DNA from: a virus
Length of the DNA: 24,733 nucleotides
Virus record (IMG/VR): IMGVR_UViG_3300021432_000096
Coordinates: 1-24,733 of that record
Reading direction: 5' to 3' (one strand)
In this document: one piece after another, positions 1 to 6,947 of the stretch
Layout: every line of letters starts with the position of its first letter
Numbering within the stretch: the first letter of the stretch is position 1
Position numbers and translations under genes: made by a program
Notes under the pieces: model-generated
Told to the model about the DNA's origin: nothing
The model's database searches: none
The model's input: the letters and a program-made list of their open reading frames with translations, nothing else

Positions 1-224
1 AAGCAGAGCAGGCGGTGCATGTAGATATGGCAAACCCGGCCGTTCCACACCGTTGCCCGGGCGTAGATACGCCCCTTGGTCGTATCGTGGCGTCGCCAGC
101 GATACCGAAGCAGCATCTCCAGATCGCCCACGTCCACGAGGACGTCTCCCCCGCTAAGCAGGCTGATCCGTGCCAGACGGCCCGGCAGCAGCTCGTATCG
201 GTTCGGCTCGCCTCGCTTACTCAT
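1..224 (-). CDS. HNH homing endonuclease, N-terminal part (cut by window end)
   Basis: An open frame starts with ATG at 224 and runs off the window at base 1 without a stop, giving 74 codons. A GGAGGAGG ribosome-binding site lies just upstream at about 228-235. The peptide contains PNRYELLPG near residue 7, LVDVGDLEMLLRYRW around residues 29-43 and IYMHRLLC at the visible end. This is the usual N-terminal half of phage HNH endonucleases, in which a small beta-domain ends in the MHR motif just before the HNH metal-binding core. It aligns over its whole visible length with the start of the HNH-AP2 gene at 21075-21608 (shared PN-x-Y, LPG, LA, GG, YRW and MHR positions), so the two are relatives. 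The HNH core itself lies outside the window, so activity cannot be judged. It sits directly after the 852-aa tail gene, as a free-standing homing gene in a late operon would. Confidence 0.8.
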   Translation of the reverse strand, partial: MSKRGEPNRYELLPGRLARISLLSGGDVLVDVGDLEMLLRYRWRRHDTTKGRIYARATVWNGRVCHIYMHRLLC

Positions 225-282
225 CCGCCTCCTCCGTCCGGGGCGTATCCTACCGATGCGCCCGGGCAGCTTCCACCACCAC

Positions 283-2841
283 CTAGAGCATCTGGACCAC
301 GGTCTCCGGCTGCACCGTCGAGGGCAGCGCTTGGAAATGCAGCGTGAAGTTCATCAGCGAGAACGCCGCCGTGTTGCTGTTCTCGAGGTAGTCGATCTGG
401 AGGTACTCCGCGAGCGCCAGGAAGATCGCTCGGAGATACTGCTTCGCCATGCTGCCTCCGAGGCGGTCCACGTCCAGCCGACTCACATCCAAGATGAACC
501 CTCCACTCGGCAGCACGGGCACCGTGAACGAGCCGCCCCCAGCGAACTGTCCGAAGACCGTCACGACAATCGACGCCGCCGTCTGGGGATGGAAGACCGC
601 ATTCAGCATGCGCCCCCGGACCACGTAGCCCTTGCCGGCCGGGGCGAACCAGCTCGTCCGATACTGGAACGGATAGGGAAGCGCCCCGGCGTCCCCGGTC
701 CCCGTATCCATCCGGAGCACGTCCCCTTGCCGGCTCCCGACCACCACCTGATCCGGGCCGGTCTCCGAGTGCGTCACGCAGGAAGCCGTATAGCCGAGCG
801 GCCACTGCTGTGGCGTCGTGCTCGTTCCGTCGCCCAGCCGGTCCACGTCCAGATGGCTCTGGTCCAAGATGAAGGCGTTCGGAGGACGTCCATCGGGCAG
901 CCGGGGTACCGACCACTCCGACCAGCCGTGGGGCTGCCCCTCCACGCTCCCCTCGAACTGATAGACTAACTGCTCGGAAGGCTCGTCATTCGAGTCCATG
1001 GCAAACCAGACCCGGAGCTGGCGGCGCTGGCGGAAGAAGACCGCATGCGTCACCGGCTGCCGCCCAGCCGTCAAGCGATCGAACTCGGCGTCGATTGGCC
1101 GGCTGATCCGCTGGCTCTCGAATCCGGACTGGAACCCGATCCACCGGCTGATCCGGTAGAACCCGTCCTGCCCGGGGAAGATCACCTCGTTCTGGTCCGA
1201 CACGATGGCCTTCTGGTTGAAGACGCCGACGCCCGTCTGGTCCTGCCGGAAGATCACCGGCTGAATGTCGAGCGACGGGGGCGTCCCCGACACCCGGAAG
1301 ATCGACCGGGCCTTGAAGACGAGGATCGAGTCGAAGGACGGGATCGTCGCCCGGGGCTTGTCCCCATCGTCGTAGTTGACGAGGATCTGGTTGTCCGGCG
1401 GCCACGCCTCCGGCTTGAGGAATCCCTCCTCCAGATCGGGCTGGTCGGAGAACACGATCACCCCGAGCGTCTGGTTGATGCCGATGAGGCTGTTCGCTCC
1501 GGGCCAGAGCGCGATCACCGACACCAGCCCGTCGGCACCCACACCGTCCGGCATCACGAAGTCGAGGAACTCCCGCATGAGGATGCCCAGGTCCACGTCC
1601 GGAATAGCGTCCACGTAGACCACCGTCAGCGTCGGCGGGTTCGGAATCTCCGCCAGGAAGTACCACGCTCCGGCGCCCCCGGCCGTGGTCCGGTAGATCC
1701 GGATCTGGTCGACCTGCGGGTCGGGGGAGCGGGTCAAGGTCAGCGCCGCGCCTTGCCCAGCCAGGGTCAGCGGCGCTGCCATTTCCGGGCTGGGTTCGGA
1801 TTCCTGTCCGGTGATGCTGTTCCGGAACTTGTAGCGCCACGTGTAGTCGCCTGTATTCGGCCCCGCTGCCACCACCGCTGGCACGGGCTCGATCGGGGGC
1901 AGTACCCCGGAGCGCTGGATGACGCTCCCGTTGTACTTCACGGGCGGCGTATTGGCCGACACGATGTGCGTCAGGTTCGCGTGCTGGACGAAGTGCGTGT
2001 CGCCCGGCACCCGCTGCGGGAAGAGCGTCACGAGCGCCCCCGGTGCGGGTGGCGTCACCGTCGGGGGCGACACCGTGATCGTCCGGGTCGAGAAGACCAC
2101 GCTGATAACGCGCCCGTGGTAGGTCGCTCCCCCGACCCCTGCTCCGGCGATCTGGATGTACTCACCCGGGAAGGGCCCTGCCGCCCCCCGGATGGTCTGC
2201 ACGTTCGTCAACGTGCCGCTCGCCGTCGTCGGCCAAGGCGCATCCACCGTCGTCGTAGGGAAGTTCTCCGGGATCCGGAGCGACGCTGCCGGCGACTGCA
2301 CCACGGTGAAGATGCCGTCCCCGCAGGCAGCGATCAGATGACTCGTCCCATTCCGGAAGTTCGACTGGAAGAGCCCATCCACGCGGGCGGTCCCGTTCAG
2401 CGGATGCCGAACGAAAATGAAGAACCCGAGCCGGGGCAGCACCGTCGACCCCGTGACCGTGATGAGGTTCCCTGCCTTCGCAGCGAGGAAGCCCAAGCTG
2501 GAATTGGTCGCCGTCCCGTCCGAGATGATGACGGTGTCGCCCACGAGAAAGCCCGAAGCATCCACCACGAGTCCCTGCATCGTGACGCCCCCGAGGGCGT
2601 CCACGTCCAAGTGGCTGACGTCGAGGATGAAGTTCGAGAGCGCCCCCGACACCCAGCCGCCGAGGGCCGTCGTCCCCCAGCCGTTCAGGTACTGGGTGCC
2701 CTGCCGCTTCCCAATGACCCCGCCGTAGAACTCGACGTTCCGGGCGATCTCGGCGTAGAGCGGGTCGAGGTCGAGGTCCTGCTTCCGGGAGAGGAGCCCC
2801 TTCCAGGCGGGCTCAAAGTCGAGCTTCTGCTTTTCTTGCAC
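283..2841 (-). CDS. Large beta-rich tail/connector structural protein
   Basis: This 852-aa protein starts with GTG at 2841, behind a GAGGT ribosome-binding site that overlaps the previous gene's stop. It has no signal peptide. The middle (about residues 330-420) reads YTWRYKFRNSITGQESEPSP followed by IRIYRTTAGG, which looks like a fibronectin-III-like domain. The stretch after it, with ILVFKARSIFRVSG and EVIFPGQDGFYRISRWIGF, resembles the beta-propeller/beta-sandwich hub of phage tail-tube and DNA-stabilising proteins (P22 gp10 or T7 gp12 type). That comparison is by style only. A 14-residue motif, FILD-x-S-x-LDVD-x-LG, occurs three times, near residues 70, 656 and 780. It follows the probable adaptor gene by 9 bases, which fits the usual order adaptor, then tail hub. 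The general role as a virion neck or tail protein is fairly safe; the exact role is not. Confidence 0.7.
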   Translation of the reverse strand: MQEKQKLDFEPAWKGLLSRKQDLDLDPLYAEIARNVEFYGGVIGKRQGTQYLNGWGTTALGGWVSGALSNFILDVSHLDVDALGGVTMQGLVVDASGFLVGDTVIISDGTATNSSLGFLAAKAGNLITVTGSTVLPRLGFFIFVRHPLNGTARVDGLFQSNFRNGTSHLIAACGDGIFTVVQSPAASLRIPENFPTTTVDAPWPTTASGTLTNVQTIRGAAGPFPGEYIQIAGAGVGGATYHGRVISVVFSTRTITVSPPTVTPPAPGALVTLFPQRVPGDTHFVQHANLTHIVSANTPPVKYNGSVIQRSGVLPPIEPVPAVVAAGPNTGDYTWRYKFRNSITGQESEPSPEMAAPLTLAGQGAALTLTRSPDPQVDQIRIYRTTAGGAGAWYFLAEIPNPPTLTVVYVDAIPDVDLGILMREFLDFVMPDGVGADGLVSVIALWPGANSLIGINQTLGVIVFSDQPDLEEGFLKPEAWPPDNQILVNYDDGDKPRATIPSFDSILVFKARSIFRVSGTPPSLDIQPVIFRQDQTGVGVFNQKAIVSDQNEVIFPGQDGFYRISRWIGFQSGFESQRISRPIDAEFDRLTAGRQPVTHAVFFRQRRQLRVWFAMDSNDEPSEQLVYQFEGSVEGQPHGWSEWSVPRLPDGRPPNAFILDQSHLDVDRLGDGTSTTPQQWPLGYTASCVTHSETGPDQVVVGSRQGDVLRMDTGTGDAGALPYPFQYRTSWFAPAGKGYVVRGRMLNAVFHPQTAASIVVTVFGQFAGGGSFTVPVLPSGGFILDVSRLDVDRLGGSMAKQYLRAIFLALAEYLQIDYLENSNTAAFSLMNFTLHFQALPSTVQPETVVQML

Positions 2842-2850
2842 CGGGCGACC

Positions 2851-3810
2851 TCAGTCGCCCCAGAGGTCGGTCCCGACCGCCGTGCTGTTCTGCCCGGAGA
2901 CCGGGTCGATGTCCTGTGCGAGCTCGGAACGCTGTGCCTGTCCGTCCTCGAAGTAGTCGCGGCTGTCCACGTCGCCCACGGCGCGCTTCAACTGCGCCAT
3001 GGCGTAGCTCACCACCATGTCGACATGGTCCGAGATCATCGGCTCGAGCAGGTCCCCGTCCGCCAGTAGCCGTGCGGGGCGGTAGTTGTACCAGAGGTCG
3101 CCCGAGAGGGTCTCCCGGAGCCCGGGGGCGATCTTCAGGAGCTGCCGCGTCATCACCGTGACGGGCGTACCCGCTGGAGGCGCCGCGACCGTGCCGAATG
3201 AGGGCGTCACCACAAGATCGGTGGCGTTGGAGACGCTCACCACCACTCCGAGATACGTGGTCGGGAAGACGCCCGTGTTGTTCGGCATCCGCTGGGCATC
3301 TCCTGACCCAACGATCTGCACCAGCATCCCTGGGGAGAACCCGACCGTGCTCACCACCTGCAGCAGATGGCTCGTCGGAACGGCACCAGTCAGGGTCGTT
3401 GCGGGTGTCGTCGCAGGGAACTGCCCGAAGAGGATGTCGTAGGCGATCTCCGAGAACGCCCCGCTCGTGGACTCCTCTTTCTCCTGGAAATCCTCGTCAA
3501 TCATCGGGCGGTACTTGAATCGGATCGACCGCGTGTTGTTCGTCCCGACCACCTTCAGGCGGTACGGGCGCCAGAAGGGCGGATCGTAGTTCCCGATGTC
3601 GTACTCGGTGACGTTCCCCGAGAACGTGAATGGCCGGGCAACGGAGAGGAACGACTGGGGGCGGACGGCGAGGATGGCCTTGATCGCCTTCCCGTAGCCG
3701 TAGTTGATGGCTTGGCGAAGTTCTAGGTCTGATACTGGACGTGTGTGGTCCAAGTAACTTCGGACCAACGAGGCCACGTCTCCTGCAGCCAAAGGAACTT
3801 GCCGGGACAC
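2851..3810 (-). CDS. Probable head-tail adaptor/connector protein
   Basis: The product has 319 aa and starts with GTG at 3810, seven bases after the previous stop; no strong ribosome-binding site is visible. The N-terminal about 45 residues (LVRSYLDHTRPVSDLELRQA and onwards) are predicted helical, with the pattern LRQAINYGYGKAI. A beta-rich body follows, with FTFSGNVTEYDI and PFWRPYRLKVVG. The C-terminal part (LLEPMISDHVDMVVSYAMAQ) is again helical. Helical ends around a beta core, a position between head and tail genes, and the family-like phrases about IP-type loading of a tail ring suggest an adaptor or stopper at the portal exit. A beta-strand insertion with repeated valines and prolines (about residues 140-225) makes it longer than small adaptors. 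I do not recognise the exact family, so the role is inferred from position and architecture. Confidence 0.55.
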   Translation of the reverse strand: MSRQVPLAAGDVASLVRSYLDHTRPVSDLELRQAINYGYGKAIKAILAVRPQSFLSVARPFTFSGNVTEYDIGNYDPPFWRPYRLKVVGTNNTRSIRFKYRPMIDEDFQEKEESTSGAFSEIAYDILFGQFPATTPATTLTGAVPTSHLLQVVSTVGFSPGMLVQIVGSGDAQRMPNNTGVFPTTYLGVVVSVSNATDLVVTPSFGTVAAPPAGTPVTVMTRQLLKIAPGLRETLSGDLWYNYRPARLLADGDLLEPMISDHVDMVVSYAMAQLKRAVGDVDSRDYFEDGQAQRSELAQDIDPVSGQNSTAVGTDLWGD

Positions 3811-3816
3811 ACTCGG

Positions 3817-4005
3817 CTACCGTCCTCGCCCGTTCTGCGTCCGGGCGCGCATCCGGCCGTTCGCAGGCGACTCGGTCGCCCGGCGATCGTAGTCGAGTGC
3901 CGACCGACTCCGCATCTGGGAGTTCATCAGGCTCTTGGCCTCCCGCTGCTGCGGGGCGCCCGTCTGGTTGCCCTGTCCGTGCGGCTTCCCGAGGTAGCCG
4001 GCCAT
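3817..4005 (-). CDS. Small basic protein of unknown function (62 aa)
   Basis: ATG at 4005 overlaps the stop codon of the preceding small gene (TGATG), so translation is probably coupled. The peptide begins MAGYLGKPHGQGNQTGAPQQ, is rich in Arg, Gln and Ser, lacks hydrophobic segments and ends NGRGR. It looks disordered. It ends 7 bases before the start of the probable adaptor. I do not recognise it. The overlap at both neighbours and the GC-ending codons are the reasons to call it a gene. A longer reading of the same frame up to 4323 is possible, but it would run through two better-supported genes. Confidence 0.55.
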   Translation of the reverse strand: MAGYLGKPHGQGNQTGAPQQREAKSLMNSQMRSRSALDYDRRATESPANGRMRARTQNGRGR

Positions 4006-4208
4006 CAGCGCCCCCGCATCCGACCGCTCCCGAGCGGGCGCATCGGCATCCGGTTCGGCGGTGTCCGCTCGAACGGGTCCCGGATCTGGTCCGGGTCCAA
4101 CGCCCGCTCCCCGGTGCCCCCGAGGGCTCCCGGCAGCCGGGGCGTCGTCGGTCCTCGAATCGCCCGGAGGGCACTCTGCGTGCCCGGCCGGGGAACGAAG
4201 CCAGCCAC
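4005..4208 (-). CDS. Small basic Pro/Arg-rich protein (67 aa)
   Basis: The proposed GTG start at 4208 uses the last base of the upstream TAG stop (TAGTG), and the stop TGA at 4005-4007 overlaps the next ATG. The peptide begins MAGFVPRPGTQSALRAIRGP, includes LGGTGERALDPDQIRDPFER, and ends with an Arg/Met-rich tail. It has no membrane segment or known motif. Its place in a chain of overlapping short genes between the capsid and adaptor genes suggests a minor structural or assembly role, but nothing in the sequence proves this. The start codon is the weak point: no separate ribosome-binding site is seen, so expression would depend on coupling. Confidence 0.5.
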   Translation of the reverse strand: MAGFVPRPGTQSALRAIRGPTTPRLPGALGGTGERALDPDQIRDPFERTPPNRMPMRPLGSGRMRGR

Positions 4209-4375
4209 TAGCGCCGTCCCTGGGTGCTCCGGCCCATGCCGCGCTTCCCGGCGCTGGTCCGGAGGAACGCCCCCCGGCTGTTGACGGCCGGCGTGGCATC
4301 CTTCCTCGGCACCGTCGGGCCACCGCCCGGCTTCGCGGTGTATCCCCTCGTCACACTCGGCTGATCTGCTGCCAT
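4208..4375 (-). CDS. Small basic protein (55 aa)
   Basis: The ATG at 4375 is preceded by a clear AAAGGAG ribosome-binding site about eight bases upstream (4383-4389). The peptide begins MAADQPSVTRGYTAKPGGGP, continues with VPRKDATPAVNSRGAFLR and ends in a run of Gly, Arg and Lys. It is strongly basic and probably disordered, like the small proteins that follow it. The good ribosome-binding site and the coupled TAGTG junction downstream support a real gene. A long reading of another frame through this region has no ribosome-binding site and unnatural composition, and I rejected it. Function unknown. Confidence 0.65.
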   Translation of the reverse strand: MAADQPSVTRGYTAKPGGGPTVPRKDATPAVNSRGAFLRTSAGKRGMGRSTQGRR

Positions 4376-4400
4376 GGTCGTTCTCCTTTGCCCTGATGAT

Positions 4401-4415
4401 GCTTATTTTATAAGC
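4401..4415. promoter_or_regulatory. AT-rich palindrome in the leader of the 55-aa gene
   Basis: Within the 53-base gap 4376-4428 there is a perfect 6-bp inverted repeat, GCTTAT-TTT-ATAAGC. It is the only strongly AT-rich stretch in this GC-rich area. On the minus strand it contains TATAAAAT, which could serve as a -10 element, but no good -35 box is seen at the expected distance. It has no following T-run on the minus strand, so it is not a standard terminator. It may be a promoter, an operator or an RNA processing hairpin; these cannot be told apart by eye. Confidence 0.3.
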
Positions 4416-4428
4416 GCCCCTAGGACAT

Positions 4429-4923
4429 TTAGCGACGTCCGCCGCGATTACGTGAGGTAAGACGCCCTGTTGGCATCCGGGGCCCGAGCTTCGCCTCGGG
4501 GCGCTCCGCATCGCGGGGCTCCGTGGCGTCTTCCCGGGGACTCTCCGTGTCTCGCCCGGAGGGGTCACGGGCGATGAGCAGGAGCGCCCGGGCACTCGGG
4601 GCGTCCCGTGTCGCCGCCTGCGTGTCCCGGTCCGTGCTCTCGCTCCGGGGGGTGATGAGGCTGCTATCGCCCCCGGTGTCTCGAGCGCCCTGATCCGGGG
4701 ACGCATCAGGGCGCTGTCCGATAGCAGCGAAGTGCTGACTGAGCCGGGGCTGCCCCTGCATACGCCCCTTGAGGGCGTTCAGGTGCCGTACCGTCTCCGT
4801 TGCATGGGCCGCCCCGTGACGGGCGTTGTAGAGGGCCGAGTCGAGGTGGTGGACCTGCGACTGGTCCGCGTCCCGAGGGGTTGGGGGCGGCATGTAGGGC
4901 GCTCCGCTGGTAGGGCCAGCCAT
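4429..4923 (-). CDS. Disordered hydrophilic protein (164 aa)
   Basis: ATG at 4923 overlaps the stop of the 62-aa gene upstream (TGATG). The N-terminal 70 residues contain VHHLDSALYNARHG and HLNALKGRMQGQPRLSQHF, which could form helices. The remaining about 95 residues are rich in Asp, Arg, Ser, Thr and Pro (for example ARDPSGRDTESPREDATEP) and are probably disordered. No catalytic motif or membrane segment is visible. Such hydrophilic tails are common in small head-associated or scaffold-like phage proteins, but I do not recognise this one. It ends 53 bases before the next start, the longest gap in this cluster. Confidence 0.6.
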   Translation of the reverse strand: MAGPTSGAPYMPPPTPRDADQSQVHHLDSALYNARHGAAHATETVRHLNALKGRMQGQPRLSQHFAAIGQRPDASPDQGARDTGGDSSLITPRSESTDRDTQAATRDAPSARALLLIARDPSGRDTESPREDATEPRDAERPEAKLGPRMPTGRLTSRNRGGRR

Positions 4924-5111
4924 CAGCGCCCCGTCCGCGTGTGGTAGCGGCGTCCGATCGAGTGAGTGGTCTTGCCGTCACGCATGGTCGCAGTATGCCC
5001 GGTCTTGAGGTTCTTTGCCTCCACCACCTTGTTGCCCCGGAACGCCAGCCGGACCTCCTTGCCACTCGGCTCGGTCTTGGTCCGGTACCGGACGCCGGGG
5101 CCGAGGGGCAT
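4923..5111 (-). CDS. Small basic beta-rich protein (62 aa)
   Basis: ATG at 5111 overlaps the stop of the preceding gene (TAATG), and its own TGA overlaps the next ATG. The peptide starts MPLGPGVRYRTKTEPSGKEV and continues with alternating hydrophobic and charged residues (VRLAFRGNKVVEAKNLKTG), which suggests a small beta-barrel or beta-hairpin fold. It is strongly basic and ends RRYHTRTGR. Similar short basic proteins near capsid genes can be minor capsid or DNA-contacting proteins, but no family is recognised. The double overlap makes a real gene likely. Confidence 0.65.
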   Translation of the reverse strand: MPLGPGVRYRTKTEPSGKEVRLAFRGNKVVEAKNLKTGHTATMRDGKTTHSIGRRYHTRTGR

Positions 5112-5644
5112 TAGAGGTCGAACCCTCCGAGGTTGGCCGCCTGCTCGGTCGGGGCGATGTCCTCGGAGAGCCCGAAGGGGCGCATCTCCTCCCCGATCGT
5201 GTCCGTCTGGTCCTTGATGTTCGAGACGCCCGGCACGTCGGTCGCCGTCAGCACCTCGTCCTCACCGAGTTCCTTCCGGAGCGCCCGGTACTCCTTCAGC
5301 CAGCCCCGCTGCACGTTCCCAGGCAGCGTCGGCTCGCCCCCACGCGCCTTCACCGCCGCGTAGTTCTGGCGGTAGGCGTAGAGGCTCCGGCGGCAGTAGT
5401 CCATCCGGACGCTCTTCGCCCGGAGGAGCGCGTCGGCATCGGACTCGCCCGGGTTGACTGCGACCAGTCCCTCGCGCCCGTGCTGGGCGAGGAGCGTCGT
5501 CGCTTCGGACTCGGGGTAGTCGGCGGCCTTACCCGCGATCAGTTGCCTGACGGCGGCCGGAAAGCGGATCTCCTCCGGACCCAGGATGGCGGGCTTCCGG
5601 ACCTCGACCCGCCCGATCGTGTTGACTGCCGACATGATTCGCAT
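5111..5644 (-). CDS. Conserved-looking phage protein of unknown function (177 aa)
   Basis: The start chosen is ATG at 5644, because AAAGGAAT lies eight bases upstream. The open frame continues further upstream, but only as Arg/Ser-rich low-quality sequence. The protein begins MRIMSAVNTIGRVEVRKPAI and has predicted helices, including AAVRQLIAGKAADYPESEA and YCRRSLYAYRQNYAAVKARG. The C-terminal about 40 residues are acidic and likely flexible. It looks like a soluble, mostly helical head or assembly factor; no known motif is visible. Its first 116 bases overlap the end of the upstream gene in another frame, which is unusual in length for this operon. Confidence 0.7.
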   Translation of the reverse strand: MRIMSAVNTIGRVEVRKPAILGPEEIRFPAAVRQLIAGKAADYPESEATTLLAQHGREGLVAVNPGESDADALLRAKSVRMDYCRRSLYAYRQNYAAVKARGGEPTLPGNVQRGWLKEYRALRKELGEDEVLTATDVPGVSNIKDQTDTIGEEMRPFGLSEDIAPTEQAANLGGFDL

Positions 5645-6179
5645 GGGGGATTCCTTTCGCCTGGAAGTGGCGCGAGGTCTTCGCGCCACTGAGCCAGTTG
5701 TCGATGACGTGCCGGAACGACTTGTCCCGACGGATGTCGTTCCAGAGCTGCTCTTCCTCCCGCCGCCGGGTGGCTTCCACCGCCTCGGCACGGGCGTTCA
5801 TCATGTCCCGGATGCCCTTGAGACCAGCCTCCTCGGCCATCCACTTCATGCGCTTCACCTTGAGGAGGGTTCGGGAATCGAGGGGGCGGAAGCTGCCGTC
5901 CTCCTCGGTCACGTAGCAGACGAGCTGCCACGTCTTCGATTGCTCCCGGGCACGGCGCCCGCACTCCTCGAGCGAGAGCGCGTAGCCGTACCGGGCAGCA
6001 TCTGCCTGCATCATCCGGGCAAGCCGCTCGACCGTGTCCTCCCAGTTCCCCGGCACCTGCAGGCGGTGGAAGACCGCCCACCGGCCCGGGGGTTCCAGGA
6101 AGTCCACGGACAGCTCCGGGTCAATGGCCTTCAGTTGGGCCACGAACCCGGAGCTGGCGGTGTAGAGGGGATGACTCAC
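5529..6179 (-). CDS. Helical phage protein of unknown function (216 aa)
   Basis: GTG at 6179 follows a GGAGG ribosome-binding site and starts nine bases after the Ig-like gene. Residues 1-175 look well folded: FLEPPGRWAVFHRLQVPGNW, then VCYVTEEDGSFRPLDSRTLL, then a long charged helix with ARAEAVEATRRREEEQLWND. After about residue 178 the composition changes to Gly/Arg/His-rich sequence. That part overlaps 116 bases of the next gene, whose reading there looks much more natural. The last about 40 residues may therefore be spurious, caused by a frameshift in the sequence or an ancestral loss of the true stop. Function unknown; it belongs to the head-proximal gene cluster. Confidence 0.7.
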   Translation of the reverse strand: MSHPLYTASSGFVAQLKAIDPELSVDFLEPPGRWAVFHRLQVPGNWEDTVERLARMMQADAARYGYALSLEECGRRAREQSKTWQLVCYVTEEDGSFRPLDSRTLLKVKRMKWMAEEAGLKGIRDMMNARAEAVEATRRREEEQLWNDIRRDKSFRHVIDNWLSGAKTSRHFQAKGIPHANHVGSQHDRAGRGPEARHPGSGGDPLSGRRQATDRG

Positions 6180-6188
6180 ACGCCTCCG

Positions 6189-6515
6189 TTACGGCGAGGT
6201 GAGCGTCAGGGCGATGTGGGTGAGCCCGGCGACGACGGCGCCCACGATGAGGCTCGCGGTCGCATCGAACACCCCCGCGTTGCCCGCGTCCACGTGGCAC
6301 GAGATGTCGGTCGAACCGACCGCCAGCACCGTCACCGGGACGGAGAGGCTGGGGGTATCGACCGTCAGGTCCGGCACTGCCGGCACCGTGGCGACGGTCG
6401 GGTCGTTCGAGGTGAGGGTGATCTTGGCGCCCGCCGGGATGGGGGCGCCGTTGATGGCGCTGTGCCCGTCGATGACTGCCGTGACGGTCGCGCCGAGCTG
6501 GATGGTGAGGGTCAT
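6189..6515 (-). CDS. Small Ig-like (BIG2-type) domain protein
   Basis: The product has 108 aa and starts with ATG at 6515 behind the strong site AAGGAGGAGG. It is almost entirely beta-strand: an alternating pattern MTLTIQLGATVTAVIDG, then AKITLTSNDPTVATVPAV, then VPVTVLAVGSTDISCHVDAG. The phrase SNDPTVATV followed by G-S-T-x-I is typical of bacterial Ig-like group 2 domains, which phages use as capsid decorations or carbohydrate-binding modules. A single domain, no signal peptide and a position among capsid genes suggest a head decoration protein. The previous 46-aa gene overlaps its start by four bases (ATGA). Confidence 0.7.
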   Translation of the reverse strand: MTLTIQLGATVTAVIDGHSAINGAPIPAGAKITLTSNDPTVATVPAVPDLTVDTPSLSVPVTVLAVGSTDISCHVDAGNAGVFDATASLIVGAVVAGLTHIALTLTSP

Positions 6516-6652
6516 ACGTCCTCCTCCTTGAGGGTCAGGGTGATGAAGCTGAGATGGTGCTTCCGGTGATGGTGCCGATGATGCCGGCGGTGACGGTGGT
6601 GGTGTTCAATCCACTCCGCCACAGCCAGCCAGAACCGCCACCAGTCGCGCAT
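6512..6652 (-). CDS. Histidine-rich mini-protein (46 aa)
   Basis: ATG at 6652 lies four bases after the previous stop, and its TGA overlaps the next ATG (ATGA). The peptide starts MRDWWRFWLAVAEWIE, a Trp-rich amphipathic segment. A run of about seventeen residues made only of His, Arg and Lys follows, and the tail is acidic and hydrophobic (FITLTLKEEDV). The third codon position is strongly GC-biased in this frame, as in its neighbours, which supports real coding. There is no strong ribosome-binding site, so coupling to the upstream gene is likely. Such a peptide could bind metals, nucleic acid or a membrane surface. No family is recognised. An alternative frame through the same bases has no convincing start. 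Confidence 0.6.
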   Translation of the reverse strand: MRDWWRFWLAVAEWIEHHHRHRRHHRHHHRKHHLSFITLTLKEEDV

Positions 6653-6656
6653 GCGC

Positions 6657-6938
6657 CTACTGCCGGAAGCCGTTGGTGGGCTCCGTGTTCGTGATCCGGT
6701 CCGTGCCCGGGTTCTTCAGCGGGAACTTCCCGGGGATCAGGTCGAGCAGCGGCCCGGTCGGCGTCTGCGACACGTCCGTCGCGGCGGCGAGGTCGAGTGC
6801 CCCGAAGGTGGCGCCCGGAAGCGTCACGCTGGAGCCGCCTGCCGCGTTGGCAAACGCCTGGAGCGCCGTGAACTGATTCTGCAGCCCCTTCTCCGCGAAG
6901 TACCACTTCAGGCTGCCGAGCAGTGCGTTGAGCGTCAT
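6657..6938 (-). CDS. Small head-cluster protein (93 aa)
   Basis: ATG at 6938 follows a GGAGG site. The N-terminal half is helical (LLGSLKWYFAEKGLQNQFTA, then LQAFANAAGG); the C-terminal half is Pro/Gly/Thr-rich and extended. It lies one gene after the major capsid protein. The segment KW-x-FA-x-GL is shared with the next upstream protein at 6948-7184, so the pair may be diverged duplicates. Likely a minor head or decoration protein by position; function not recognised. Confidence 0.7.
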   Translation of the reverse strand: MTLNALLGSLKWYFAEKGLQNQFTALQAFANAAGGSSVTLPGATFGALDLAAATDVSQTPTGPLLDLIPGKFPLKNPGTDRITNTEPTNGFRQ

Positions 6939-6947
6939 CGTGGCCTC

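Noticed and set aside
1045-3069. A 674-aa plus-strand frame
   Set aside because: It lies opposite two well-supported minus-strand genes and its Arg/Asp/Val-rich composition is typical of a shadow in GC-rich DNA.
4376-4706. N-terminal extension of a minus-strand frame ending at 4005
   Set aside because: It overlaps the disordered 164-aa gene and the 55-aa gene, and has no ribosome-binding site; the short coupled reading from 4208 is preferred.
6535-6906. A 123-aa frame overlapping the His-rich and 93-aa genes
   Set aside because: It lacks a ribosome-binding site and conflicts with two coupled genes; its tail could look coding, but no start lies close to it.
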